Source of the DNA: Candidatus Gerdarchaeota archaeon
GTDB taxonomy: Archaea > Asgardarchaeota > Heimdallarchaeia > JABLTI01
DNA length: 12,722 bases
Assembly (NCBI GenBank): GCA_016839405.1
Contig: JAEOUJ010000308.1
Location: 1 to 12,722, forward strand
Reading direction: 5' to 3'
In this document: piece by piece, positions 1-8,083 of the stretch
How the letters are laid out: the number at the start of each line of letters is the position of its first letter
Position numbering within the stretch: the first letter of the stretch is position 1
The notes under the pieces: model-generated
Told to the model about the DNA's origin: nothing
What the model saw: the letters and a program-made list of their open reading frames with translations, nothing else
The model's database searches: none
Position numbers and translations under genes: made by a program

Positions 1-1424
1 GGTATTCCTCCAAATAATTCGAACCATTGTCCTGCCATATAAAATCTTTTCAATCCTTTTATTGTTTTAGGAATGAATTTCTTGAATTCTTTGGGAGTAA
101 CACTCCATCCTTGTATTCCACCTTTCCAATTACGTGTATATCTTTTATAGGTTGCTGGGGTAGCAATATCACTGAAAACTATTTTGTCAATTAGATCACC
201 AAATTGATCTTCTAATCTATTAATAACTTCTTTCAAAATTTTATTCTTCTCTTTAATATAGAGTTCCTTATCTTTTTCACGTAAATCAATCCAGTAATAC
301 TCATCACCTGGATCAAACATTATTGTTAATAGTGTATGTTCATCTGGAGCAGCTGTTGGATCGAAATCATAAATAAACACGTTTAGATCTGTAATTTCAT
401 GAATTGAATTGATTAAAATTGGTTTTTCACATTCAAAGTAAATCCTGTGCCCCTTATTTCTGAAATGTTTCCCTTTAATGCCTAATGATATATATAATGT
501 TGATATTGCATCAACATTAGAATTAATGAACCACTTTCTTAGTTTCTTGTTTATGTATTCCTTACCTATTAATTTCAACAAAGTTTCATGACCATCACCA
601 GTTGAAACGACGTAATCGAAATAATATTTCTCACCTAATGATGTTCTTAATCCTTTTGCCTGGTTTTTTTCTATTATGATTTTTTCAACTAGACTATTAT
701 AATGTATTTTTCCACCTGTTTTCTCATATTCCTTAACAAACATGTCAACTATTGTTTTAGAACCACCAATTGGATAGCCTGCACCTTCTTTGGATAACCA
801 ATTTGTATGAAAAATTAACGCAATTAATGGTAAATAAGGAAGATAACAAACAGTGAAAAATTTCTTTAAAAGTGGATTATGAAATTTTTTAGCATAATCT
901 GAACACTTCATTCCAGATAGCTTTAGAAATAGTCGTATACGAAAGAGAATCTTAAATAAAAAGGAAAATATTTCTTTCAAAGACAATAGTTTAATAGGTT
1001 TTAACACTGGAACTTTTATATGTTCAAATTTACTCGCAAGTTTAAAGAATTTCAAAATTTGTTTTTTGTCTTCAGGAGCTATTCTTAGCATTTCTTTTTT
1101 TAGCTTTTTAATATCTGTAGACACTCGAAATAACTTACCATCAGGATCCATAATTTGGCAAAATTCATCAAAATAATGAATATCTAAATCATCAATAGGA
1201 ACAATATCCTTCCAAATGGGATATACTTCAATTGTTGGTTTTAAGCCTGTTACCCAACGAAAACAGCCATCAACTTTGAAACCTTCACGATACCACCATG
1301 CGCATAGACCTCCTGCTTTGGAATATGCTTCAAAGATTTCAGTTTCAAAACCAAATTTATGTAAATAACAACCAGCAGATAATCCTGCTATACCAGCCCC
1401 AATTATTGCAACTCTCTTATTCAA
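1..1424 (-). CDS. Phytoene desaturase / retinol saturase-like NAD(P)/FAD-dependent oxidoreductase (3' end outside window)
   Basis: The frame is open and uninterrupted for about 474 codons on the minus strand. The N-terminus carries a Rossmann FAD-binding motif GAGIAG (residues 9-14), then a glutamate at residue 32 suited to the FAD ribose, and a GGLCAWW...DGCFRWVTG block (38-60). That block is typical of the CrtI/carotenoid isomerase/retinol saturase superfamily. A PIGGS motif lies near residue 218. The last visible residues, MAGQWFELFGGIP, match the C-terminal FAD-binding signature, so only a short tail is probably missing. No ATG occurs in frame upstream; I chose the TTG at 1424 because it sits just before the Rossmann strand and follows a GGTTGAT sequence. 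A TTG at 1454 is the alternative. The family acts on polyenes or isoprenoid chains (desaturation, saturation or isomerisation); the substrate cannot be read here, and no phytoene synthase is adjacent. Confidence 0.88.
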   Translation of the reverse strand, partial: MNKRVAIIGAGIAGLSAGCYLHKFGFETEIFEAYSKAGGLCAWWYREGFKVDGCFRWVTGLKPTIEVYPIWKDIVPIDDLDIHYFDEFCQIMDPDGKLFRVSTDIKKLKKEMLRIAPEDKKQILKFFKLASKFEHIKVPVLKPIKLLSLKEIFSFLFKILFRIRLFLKLSGMKCSDYAKKFHNPLLKKFFTVCYLPYLPLIALIFHTNWLSKEGAGYPIGGSKTIVDMFVKEYEKTGGKIHYNSLVEKIIIEKNQAKGLRTSLGEKYYFDYVVSTGDGHETLLKLIGKEYINKKLRKWFINSNVDAISTLYISLGIKGKHFRNKGHRIYFECEKPILINSIHEITDLNVFIYDFDPTAAPDEHTLLTIMFDPGDEYYWIDLREKDKELYIKEKNKILKEVINRLEDQFGDLIDKIVFSDIATPATYKRYTRNWKGGIQGWSVTPKEFKKFIPKTIKGLKRFYMAGQWFELFGGI

Positions 1425-1952
1425 TTTATCAACCAGCTTTTCTATGAATATCAATTTTGTATTTGCAAGGTACCCATAAACCCTACTAGTTAACCTGTTA
1501 TATTATTGAGCAATTAAATCTAATTTCTTTGTTTACATTTTTACCTATCATGTATTTTTTAATTATAGTAAATGTTATCTATAATTACAAATAGATAATG
1601 TGTTGTTCCAATTTTACATAGTGTTTTTAAAGAACAACTAATAGGGAATTCCCTCCAATACAAATTGTTAATTCATTTAATTTAATTTAAATATTCTTAA
1701 AAAACGCATTTGTGTTTACCTCATTGTAATAGTTTCAATTTGTATGGGTTAAGCATTCTAATTAAAACAAAATTAAATGATTTTTTATTATAGTTTAATG
1801 TATGAGTAAATTTCACTAATTTTTTGAATGGTTGATTATCAAACAAACTGTAAATTATAAATGAATAGGCAATAGCAAAAAAAGAGAAAAATGGTATTGG
1901 TTTAAGATATAAGGAAATTTAACTACTAATACCATCTTTATATGTAATTATT
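1425..1952. other. Long AT-rich intergenic spacer
   Basis: This is the space between the start of the oxidoreductase and the 3' end of the methyltransferase, both on the minus strand. I found no open frame of meaningful length and no RNA gene. It holds the methyltransferase terminator at its right end. The oxidoreductase promoter should also lie here; A/T-only stretches near 1495-1510 could serve as a TATA box but are not distinctive. Confidence 0.5.
1877..1935 (-). terminator. Probable intrinsic-type terminator of the methyltransferase gene
   Basis: Eighteen bases after the methyltransferase stop, the minus strand has ATGGTATT (1935-1928) and its perfect complement AATACCAT (1898-1891) around a loop of about 29 bases. 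A T-rich run, TTTTTCTCTTTTTTT, follows directly. The stem gains two more pairs past one mismatch. The T-run alone could terminate an archaeal transcript; the hairpin is moderate. Confidence 0.5.
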
Positions 1953-2510
1953 CTATTCTAAAGTTACCTCAGCCCATCGATTTGATTTTTTATCTTCACA
2001 ATACTTTATTTTGAATTCATTTAATATTTCCTTCCACTTCTTATCATCTACATAACTCATTTTACCTTTTGCTGCGCTAATGTATGCTAATCCGCCCGGT
2101 TTTAGTATACGCTTCATTTCCTTGATCGTAGCTTCATGATGTTGTGGGGCCATCGAACATAATAACCCATTAGCAAGAATGAAATCAATGGAATTCTTTT
2201 TTATAAAATTCAAATCATTAGCAGATGATGCATGAGCTTCGATATTTGTATATCCTCGTTTTTTCACTTTTTTATCTATATAACGAATACATTTTTCATC
2301 CAAATCAACTGCAAAAACTTTACCTTTAGAGCCAATTTTTTTTGCTAAAGAAAATGTGTAATAACCAGATCCACAACCTAGATCAGCAACTATGTGTCCT
2401 TCTGAAACGTAGTGATTAAAAAAATTCTTGGGAGGTTCAAACAATCTAGAAACAGTCAAGTGAGCAAAAAGAGGGAAATGTTTATCTTTTTTCTCTTTAC
2501 TTTTGGTCAT
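1953..2510 (-). CDS. Class I SAM-dependent methyltransferase
   Basis: The 185-residue product has motif I VADLGCGSGYYT (residues 41-52), which binds SAM, and VFAVDLD (65-71), whose acidic residue would hold the SAM ribose. A post-motif region ends in EMKRILKPGGLAYISA (131-146), the usual strand-5 signature of the UbiE/Methyltransf_11/25 group. The N-terminus is lysine-rich. The protein is short for the family and ends soon after the core fold, so no separate substrate domain is visible; arsenite, quinone, small-molecule or protein substrates are all possible. The ATG start is supported by GAGG (2523-2520) nine bases upstream. It diverges from the cooS-like gene across 439 bases, which gives no proof of a shared function. 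Confidence 0.85.
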   Translation of the reverse strand: MTKSKEKKDKHFPLFAHLTVSRLFEPPKNFFNHYVSEGHIVADLGCGSGYYTFSLAKKIGSKGKVFAVDLDEKCIRYIDKKVKKRGYTNIEAHASSANDLNFIKKNSIDFILANGLLCSMAPQHHEATIKEMKRILKPGGLAYISAAKGKMSYVDDKKWKEILNEFKIKYCEDKKSNRWAEVTLE

Positions 2511-2564
2511 GTTATAAAGCCTCTTAAAATTATAAATTTATAAATCTCTTATGTAATTTAAAGA

Positions 2565-2573
2565 ATATATAAT
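2565..2573 (-). promoter_or_regulatory. Candidate TATA box of the minus-strand methyltransferase
   Basis: The minus strand reads ATTATATAT here, about 55 bases before the start codon. A transcript starting some 25 bases downstream would carry a short leader containing the GAGG ribosome-binding site. A second TATA-like TTTATAAAT (2545-2537) is close enough to the gene to give an almost leaderless transcript instead. Both are weak evidence in such AT-rich DNA. Confidence 0.25.
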
Positions 2574-2937
2574 ATTTTTTGTGAAATACCTTATCCTAAA
2601 ATATCAATAGCTAATCCTGTTTAAAGAGTATTATCTGTTTTACTTTCCTCATTATTTTAAAAAATATATTATTTAATTTTTCAAATGATATTAGAGGTAG
2701 AGGTTTCTATACAATTTAACAAATGAATATTATAACAAAAATTAATCGATTAAATTGATCTGCTATTAAGACTTAAAAATTTGAAAAGAGAAAAATATTA
2801 TTTGAATTATAAAATAGCATTATACAAATTATTTAACTTACAGTATTGAAAATTAACCATAATAATTATATTAATTCGTTATTACAATTGTCTTAATTAA
2901 ATAATTAATAATAATTTTTAGTTTTTATTTAATGGAT

Positions 2938-2943
2938 AGGTGA
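2938..2943 (+). promoter_or_regulatory. Ribosome-binding site of the cooS-like gene
   Basis: AGGTGA matches the archaeal anti-Shine-Dalgarno sequence and sits six bases before the ATG at 2950. It selects that start over an out-of-frame ATG at 2945. Confidence 0.75.
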
Positions 2944-2949
2944 CATGTT

Positions 2950-4857
2950 ATGGAAAAAAACCGAATTTCTTATCATGAGTCAGTAAACAAAATCTTTGAT
3001 CGAATTAAAGAAGATGGAATTACAAATATATGGGATAGATATGAAGCACAAGGATTTGGAGGAAATCCTGATCGTAGATGCCAATTTTGTTTAGGGGGAG
3101 TAAGATGTGATTTATGTTCAAATGGTCCATGTAGAGCAGATGTCCAGATAGATAAACGTGGAGTGTGTGGCATTACAGGTGATGGAATGGCAATGCGAAT
3201 GATGCTTCTCAGAAACGTAATGGGTACATCTACTTATCATTATCACACTGACCAAACAGTTAAAACACTTAGATCAATAGCTAAAGGAAAATCACCATTC
3301 AAAATCAGTGAACCTGAAAAATTAAAGACTTTCGCAAAGAGATTAGGTATTGATGTTACTGGTGATTTGAAAGAGATAGCATTAACTTTATGTGATTTTG
3401 TTGAAAAAGATTTCAATAGAAAATATGATGAACAAAGTGTAATTGTTGAATTATTGGCTCCAGAAGATAGAAAAATCCTATGGAAAAAATTAGGCATTTT
3501 TCCCGGGGGTGTTCATGGAGAAATAATTCTTTCAACAAGCTCTTGCTTAACCAATGTTGATGGATATTATGTTAGTTTGGCATTAAAGGCTATGCGATTA
3601 GGTATTGCTATGGCCTATCAAAGTCAAATTGTGAATGAATATATTCAAGATATTATTTTTGGAATACCAAAACCTCATAAAATGAGAGTTGATTTAGGGG
3701 TTTTAGATCCAGATTATGTTAACGTACTCCCAAATGGTCATGAACCATTTCTTGGTTTTGCAATGGTACAATTAGCAAGAGAGAAAGAGTGGCAAGAGAA
3801 AGCTAAAGTAGTAGGAGCAAAAGGGTTACGAATTATTGCCAATATTGAAACTGGACAAGAGATGATTCAAAGATGGGAAATGGATGATGTTTTTTATGGT
3901 TTTACAGGCAATTGGATTATGCAAGAAGCAATACTTGCTAGTGGATGTGTAGATCTATTTGTAGCAGATATGAATTGTTCTATGCCCATTGATCCGATTT
4001 ATGCTGAAAAATATAAATTTAAATTAATTCCTGTAAGTGAAGTTGTAGCTTTTGAGGGAGTAGATCAAAGAATTAATTATATTCCCGAAAAAGCAAAAGA
4101 ACAAGCTAAACAATTACTTCAAATCGCAGTTGATAATTACAAAGATCGAAGAAATTCAATTGAAGCTATATCAGATTTACCTATGATGGAAGCTATTGTT
4201 GGTTTTTCAACTGAAAGTATACTTGAAGCACTTGGTGGTACTTTAGAACCATTATTAGATGCCGTAAAGGATGGAACAATTAGAGGTATAGTCGGGATGG
4301 TATCTTGTTCTACTTTAAGAGACTTTGGTCAAGATGTTCACACAATTGCTGTAGTAAAGGAGCTTATAAAAAGAGATATTCTCGTCTTATCACTTGGTTG
4401 TGGAAATGGAGCTGTACAAGTTGCAGGACTTTGTAATTTGGATGCAATCAAATTAGCTGGGAAAGGAGTACAAAAAGTTTGCAATGCACTACAAATACCA
4501 CCAATTTTAAGTTTTGGAACCTGTACAGATACTGGAAGATTAGCTGATTTAGTAAATGCAATATCAGAAGCTTTAGGTGGTGTACCAATTGCTGATCTAC
4601 CAATTGCAGTAGCAGCTCCTGAATATATGGAACAAAAAGCAACTATAGATGCAGTGTTTGCTTTGGCGTTTGGTTTGTATACATATGTTAATCCTGTACC
4701 AACAATAACAGGGGGATTTAATCTTGTTAATCTCCTAACAAAGGATTTGAAAAACATAACTGGTGGATTGCTTAATGTTGAAATTGATGCTATTAAAGCA
4801 GTAGATGGTATTGAAAATCATATAATGAGCAAAAGAAAAAAACTGAATTTAAAATAA
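2950..4857 (+). CDS. cooS-like: Variant monomeric Ni-Fe carbon monoxide dehydrogenase (CooS-like), orphan
   Basis: The 635-residue length and the layout match anaerobic CODH catalytic subunits. B-cluster cysteines are C53, C56, C61 and C73. Against Carboxydothermus CooS-II (motifs recalled, not aligned by software), C-cluster ligands H264 (NGHEP), C343, C453, C484 and C525 and the active-site lysine K563 (EQK) are kept. The ligand in CCTGNE is replaced: here the motif reads IETGQE, with E300 at that position. The usual CX7C D-cluster is replaced by C44-x2-C47, as in the [2Fe-2S] D-cluster CODHs, while R52 sits at the second canonical cysteine. The HGH motif has become NGH. No CooC nickel ATPase, CooF ferredoxin or acetyl-CoA synthase gene is nearby. 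The fold is secure. Whether it oxidises CO is not: the changed C-cluster suggests another redox reaction, perhaps like hybrid cluster protein. Confidence 0.9.
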   Translation: MEKNRISYHESVNKIFDRIKEDGITNIWDRYEAQGFGGNPDRRCQFCLGGVRCDLCSNGPCRADVQIDKRGVCGITGDGMAMRMMLLRNVMGTSTYHYHTDQTVKTLRSIAKGKSPFKISEPEKLKTFAKRLGIDVTGDLKEIALTLCDFVEKDFNRKYDEQSVIVELLAPEDRKILWKKLGIFPGGVHGEIILSTSSCLTNVDGYYVSLALKAMRLGIAMAYQSQIVNEYIQDIIFGIPKPHKMRVDLGVLDPDYVNVLPNGHEPFLGFAMVQLAREKEWQEKAKVVGAKGLRIIANIETGQEMIQRWEMDDVFYGFTGNWIMQEAILASGCVDLFVADMNCSMPIDPIYAEKYKFKLIPVSEVVAFEGVDQRINYIPEKAKEQAKQLLQIAVDNYKDRRNSIEAISDLPMMEAIVGFSTESILEALGGTLEPLLDAVKDGTIRGIVGMVSCSTLRDFGQDVHTIAVVKELIKRDILVLSLGCGNGAVQVAGLCNLDAIKLAGKGVQKVCNALQIPPILSFGTCTDTGRLADLVNAISEALGGVPIADLPIAVAAPEYMEQKATIDAVFALAFGLYTYVNPVPTITGGFNLVNLLTKDLKNITGGLLNVEIDAIKAVDGIENHIMSKRKKLNLK

Positions 4858-4940
4858 ATACAAGTCCATAATTGCTGAGTTTATTTTACTATGTACTAAA
4901 TCAATTAGGAATGATTGATTTATTTTCCTTTATTACATGA

Positions 4941-4973
4941 AAAGATGATTTGATAAATTTGATTTGAAATATT
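4941..4973 (-). repeat. Possible degenerate sixth copy of the tRNA-3'-end-like repeat
   Basis: The plus strand reads AAAGA, TGA, T, seven bases, ATTTG, ATTTGAA. The distance from TGA to the T-loop complement ATTTGAA (4962-4968) is 16 bases, exactly the spacing in the better copies at 8976, 9456, 10308 and 11225. The acceptor and T-stem segments have little similarity and the T-stem does not pair. It lies between the convergent cooS-like and kinase genes. A chance match is quite possible in this AT-rich DNA. Confidence 0.25.
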
Positions 4974-4997
4974 ACAACTTAACAATTGTTAGAAATA

Positions 4998-6023
4998 TTA
5001 GATTTCTTGAAACCAAATATCTAAGTTTTTAGGAAGAGGGATAATCTGTTTATCGGATTCAATTCTTTCTCGAAACTCTAACATAATTTCTTCTATTCTA
5101 TGCAAGAAATTTTCAGGAGCAGATTTGTCATGAAAGGATTCTACCAATGTAATATAAATATCAAACTCACGCCATTTAAGAAAATCAGGTAGATAGTCTA
5201 TCCACTTTCTATCCAATTGGAAAACAGAAGAATAACCTTTCCATAGGGAAGGAATAAACCTATTCGCAAAATCTAATTTTTTATCATCTGGATTATCCCA
5301 AACGGCTTCATGAATACAAGCAGCTAAATCATAGAAAAAGAAGAAATAATAACTATCATCGAAATCAAAAACAGTTATCTCACCATTGTGAACGTTAAAA
5401 TTCTCACAATGAAAATCATATTGTATTAAGCCATATGCTTTTAACTCTTTGGGGAGAAGATCGAGTTTTTTTACTAATGCATAGAGTTTATTTATAATTT
5501 TTTTATCTTTTTTAGGATCAAGAGTTTTTTTAGCTGTGATCAAGTTATTATTTAAAGCATCATCACGCTTATACTTGAGTTCTTTAGAATTATAAATAAC
5601 AGCAGCAGAATGCATTCTTCCAAGTGTTCTTCCCATTTCTTCCCACAAATCCTCATTCCATTCATCAGGATTAGCAGGATCAGCTTGTTTTCCTGGAGCA
5701 CTCTCAAAAACGACTACTTTGTATCTCTTATTTTCAAATTCAATATATTCAAGATAGCGATTATTCTTTGAAAGAATTGGTAAAGCTACTTTAACTCCTT
5801 GTGAATTTAAAAACAAGATCCACTCTAATTCAGCTAAAATTTCTTCAGTGGAATGACGAAGACCTCCACGCAAAAAGTATTTTTTAGATCCTTTTTGGAA
5901 TGAATAAACAAAATTATTGTCCATAGCAACAATGAAATCTAAATCATTAACAGCTATATTATAACATAAACTGATTTTTTTCAATAATAGATGGTCAATT
6001 TTATCATGGTTGATTTGAGACAT
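4998..6023 (-). CDS. APH/choline kinase-fold phosphotransferase (SrkA / homoserine kinase II-like)
   Basis: The 341-residue product shows the phosphotransferase family layout. The N-lobe has YFLRGG (49-54) and a conserved glutamate in EILAELEWIL (61-70). The hinge region is VVVFESAPG (103-111). The catalytic loop is QYDFHCEN (201-208) with D203 as base and N208 as metal ligand, and the second metal motif is FDFDD (219-223). The loop normally starts with histidine (HxDxxxxN); here it is Q201. An aromatic run, YYFFFFYDLA, follows the DFDD motif. I start at the ATG at 6023 because GGAG (6035-6032) lies eight bases upstream; a TTG at 6053 would add ten residues. Likely substrates are a small hydroxyl compound or a protein Ser/Thr; drug resistance is not implied. 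Confidence 0.82.
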   Translation of the reverse strand: MSQINHDKIDHLLLKKISLCYNIAVNDLDFIVAMDNNFVYSFQKGSKKYFLRGGLRHSTEEILAELEWILFLNSQGVKVALPILSKNNRYLEYIEFENKRYKVVVFESAPGKQADPANPDEWNEDLWEEMGRTLGRMHSAAVIYNSKELKYKRDDALNNNLITAKKTLDPKKDKKIINKLYALVKKLDLLPKELKAYGLIQYDFHCENFNVHNGEITVFDFDDSYYFFFFYDLAACIHEAVWDNPDDKKLDFANRFIPSLWKGYSSVFQLDRKWIDYLPDFLKWREFDIYITLVESFHDKSAPENFLHRIEEIMLEFRERIESDKQIIPLPKNLDIWFQEI

Positions 6024-6414
6024 TAGCTTTGCTCCATTCGTTTGTTTATTCAAGTTTTCGTTGATTTTTATACGAACATTTGATGGAAATTTCTCTTATA
6101 TTTTTTATTTGATTGGATTGATTTGATTTGTCTATGAAATTGTATCATTAAGGAATTTAATCTCCATCAATCTATATGTAATTCATTTAACCATCTATAA
6201 AAATAGAAGTAGTTAGTTTTGTGCTATTATAAGAGATAACCAAATAACGTGATTACTGATAAACAGACAATAAATGAGTAATTAAATGAATAATTTTAGA
6301 ATTTAAATAAAGGTTTTCTAAAGAAAAGAAGCATTGAGTTCTGTACAAAGTAATCTTATAAATTGCATGAAGAAAATGAATAAGAGAAAAAATAAATATC
6401 TCATTTCTTTAATC
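6024..6414. other. AT-rich intergenic spacer
   Basis: This is the space between the kinase start and the 3' end of the SDR gene, both on the minus strand. No open frame or RNA gene is apparent. The kinase ribosome-binding site is at 6032-6035. An AAAAGAAG string near 6323 resembles the tail of the right-hand repeat, but nothing beyond it matches, so I do not count it as a copy. Confidence 0.45.
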
Positions 6415-7215
6415 TTACTTTCGTTTAGAAAATATTTTTCTATAAAAAAATATTATGAAGCTTTTAGGTAACACTCGAAGAAAGAAAGCTAATAATTTGT
6501 TTCTAAATCCAGGAATACAATAGATTTTATCTTTTTTTAAAGCCTTATAAGATGCTTCTACAACTATCTCTGGGGTCATAAATTTTCTTCTATAAATTGG
6601 ATCATCTGATTTGTAACCTAATCTTTTATGGAAATCGGTTAATGTAAAACCAGGACATAATATTTGAATTTTAATTCCCTTTTTTCTTAATAAAATATCA
6701 AGTGATTCAGAGAGATAATTGAGAAAATTTTTGGTAGTACTGTACATAATAATGGGACTAGGAGCAAGAGATGCTATTGAAGAGACATTAATTATTGAAC
6801 CTTTACCTCTTTTAAGCATATCTGAAATAACAGCATAGGTAAGTTTAAGTGGAGCGATATTGTGAACCTGCAACATATTTAAATGATCCATAATAGGAAT
6901 TTCATAGAATATTCTTTTTTGCCCTCCGAAACCTGCATTGTTCACAAGAATCTCTATATTATCAGTTTTATTTATCAATTCTTCAATAAGCTTAAGCTCC
7001 TCATCCTTAGCAAGATCAATTACCATGTACTCAACCTCGATGCCATCTTTTCTAAGTTCTTTACATAGATTTGCGAGAAGCTCTTCTCTTCGAGCAATTA
7101 GTATTAAATCATAGCCTTCTTTTGCCAGCTTTCGAGCATAGGCAGCTCCTATTCCACTTGATGCACCGGTAATAACTGCTTTTGCTCTTTTTTCAGAGTT
7201 AAGATTTACTGTCAT
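6415..7215 (-). CDS. Classical short-chain dehydrogenase/reductase
   Basis: The 266-residue protein has the cofactor motif TGASSGIG (16-23), NNAG (92-95), the structural asparagine N119, and the catalytic set S145, Y158 and K162 in the YxxxK arrangement. PGF (188-190) follows. ARR at 41-43, after the second strand, favours NADPH over NADH. The C-terminus (about 236-266) is hydrophobic and ends in a basic tail, FYRKIFSKRK, which suggests membrane association. This is reminiscent of the DltE / 3-ketoacyl-reductase-like SDR branch. The likely reaction is reversible carbonyl/alcohol conversion on a lipophilic substrate; the substrate is not inferable. No Shine-Dalgarno sequence precedes the ATG. 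The gene diverges from the methyltransferase at 7332 across 116 bases. Confidence 0.88.
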   Translation of the reverse strand: MTVNLNSEKRAKAVITGASSGIGAAYARKLAKEGYDLILIARREELLANLCKELRKDGIEVEYMVIDLAKDEELKLIEELINKTDNIEILVNNAGFGGQKRIFYEIPIMDHLNMLQVHNIAPLKLTYAVISDMLKRGKGSIINVSSIASLAPSPIIMYSTTKNFLNYLSESLDILLRKKGIKIQILCPGFTLTDFHKRLGYKSDDPIYRRKFMTPEIVVEASYKALKKDKIYCIPGFRNKLLAFFLRVLPKSFIIFFYRKIFSKRK

Positions 7216-7301
7216 TATAAATCAAAGGGAATATGAATAATCTAAACCTATTAGCTTTCTCAAAACTATGGATAAAAGATTTTTCTAGAGTGAAAAATAA
7301 C

Positions 7302-7313
7302 TTAAAAATATTA
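7302..7313 (+). promoter_or_regulatory. Candidate TATA box for the methyltransferase at 7332
   Basis: TTAAAAATATTA is centred about 25 bases before the ATG, and no Shine-Dalgarno sequence precedes that ATG. This spacing is what a leaderless archaeal transcript would show. Confidence 0.4.
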
Positions 7314-7331
7314 AAGCTAAAATAAAATTTC

Positions 7332-7958
7332 ATGGTTAATTTTACTATTCCAAAGGAAATTGAGAAGTTTTTAGAATTTATTGAAGAAAGAGAACTCAAG
7401 AAGAAAATATTGGATTGTGGAGCTGGTGGATCACAGCCAAAGATAGCTGTCTTTAGTGAAAGAGGTTATGAAGCTCATGGTGTTGAAATCTCTGATACTC
7501 AAATAGAAAGAGCACAAAAGTATGCTAAAGAGAACAACCTAAATTATAAAATAATTAAAGCTGATATGCGAAAATTACCATTTGAAGATGAATCATTTAG
7601 CTTTGTATATTCATATCACACTATTATGCATCTTACAAAAGCAGGTACTAAAAAAGCTGTCAAAGAAATGCTAAGAGTTCTTAAGAAAGGTGGTTTATTG
7701 TATGTTAATTTTCAATCAACTGATTCTACTGGTTTGAAATGGGGAAATGATATTGGTGATAATGAAATATTAAACATCTCTGAAGCAAATAAATATGGTT
7801 TTGAGGAATCTTTTCATTCTTTCTATAACAATGATGAAGCTGATAAGCACTTCGATGGATTAGAATTGCTATACAAAGGAATATCTAGTATTGAGTATAT
7901 TTATAATGATGAAAATTGTCAAAGCGTCACAATTGATTACATTGTACAAAAGAAATGA
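7332..7958 (+). CDS. Class I SAM-dependent methyltransferase (Methyltransf_11 type)
   Basis: The 208-residue product has motif I ILDCGAGGSQ (26-35), an acidic E52 after the second strand (HGVEIS), an aspartate in IKADMRKLPFEDESF (75-89) that would contact the adenine, and the late motif EMLRVLKKGGLLYV (112-125). After about residue 130 comes a cap with several Asp/Asn and aromatic residues, probably the substrate side. It is a different subgroup from the methyltransferase at 1953-2510: the two share only the core motifs. The ATG is probably used without a leader. The neighbouring divergent SDR could act in the same modification step, but that is speculation. Confidence 0.86.
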   Translation: MVNFTIPKEIEKFLEFIEERELKKKILDCGAGGSQPKIAVFSERGYEAHGVEISDTQIERAQKYAKENNLNYKIIKADMRKLPFEDESFSFVYSYHTIMHLTKAGTKKAVKEMLRVLKKGGLLYVNFQSTDSTGLKWGNDIGDNEILNISEANKYGFEESFHSFYNNDEADKHFDGLELLYKGISSIEYIYNDENCQSVTIDYIVQKK

Positions 7959-8029
7959 GGAAAAAGCAGCAATTGGCTTTACACAATTTAAACTATAAAT
8001 CCAATATTATGTTAAAAAAGAATAAACGG

Positions 8030-8053
8030 GAATTATATAAAAAACTATAATTC
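8030..8053. terminator. Possible bidirectional terminator between convergent genes
   Basis: GAATTATA (8030-8037) and its complement TATAATTC (8046-8053) form an eight-pair stem with an eight-base loop. On the minus strand a T-rich stretch, TTTATTCTTTTTT, follows within a few bases. On the plus strand ATTTTTT follows about ten bases later. It sits between the convergent methyltransferase and zinc ribbon genes, where both transcripts need to stop. The stem is AT-rich and therefore weak. Confidence 0.45.
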
Positions 8054-8083
8054 GCCTAGAAATGATTTTTTAATATTAATAAA

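Larger units (their letters stand above)
2511..2949. other. Divergent AT-rich promoter region between methyltransferase and cooS-like gene
   Basis: No coding frame is visible. The region must hold promoters for both flanking genes. A perfect 12-base palindrome, TTAATCGATTAA (2742-2753), lies near the middle and could bind a dimeric regulator, though such palindromes also arise by chance in DNA this AT-rich. An A/T run at 2893-2916 is the likeliest TATA area for the plus-strand gene. Confidence 0.45.

Noticed and set aside
4338..4757. A 139-codon open frame on the minus strand inside the cooS-like gene
   Set aside because: It is the antisense shadow of a well-conserved coding region and has no recognisable domain or start signal.
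6310..6350. AAAAGAAG string as another copy of the tRNA-like repeat
   Set aside because: Only the eight-base tail matches; no CCA complement, spacing or T-loop complement follows.
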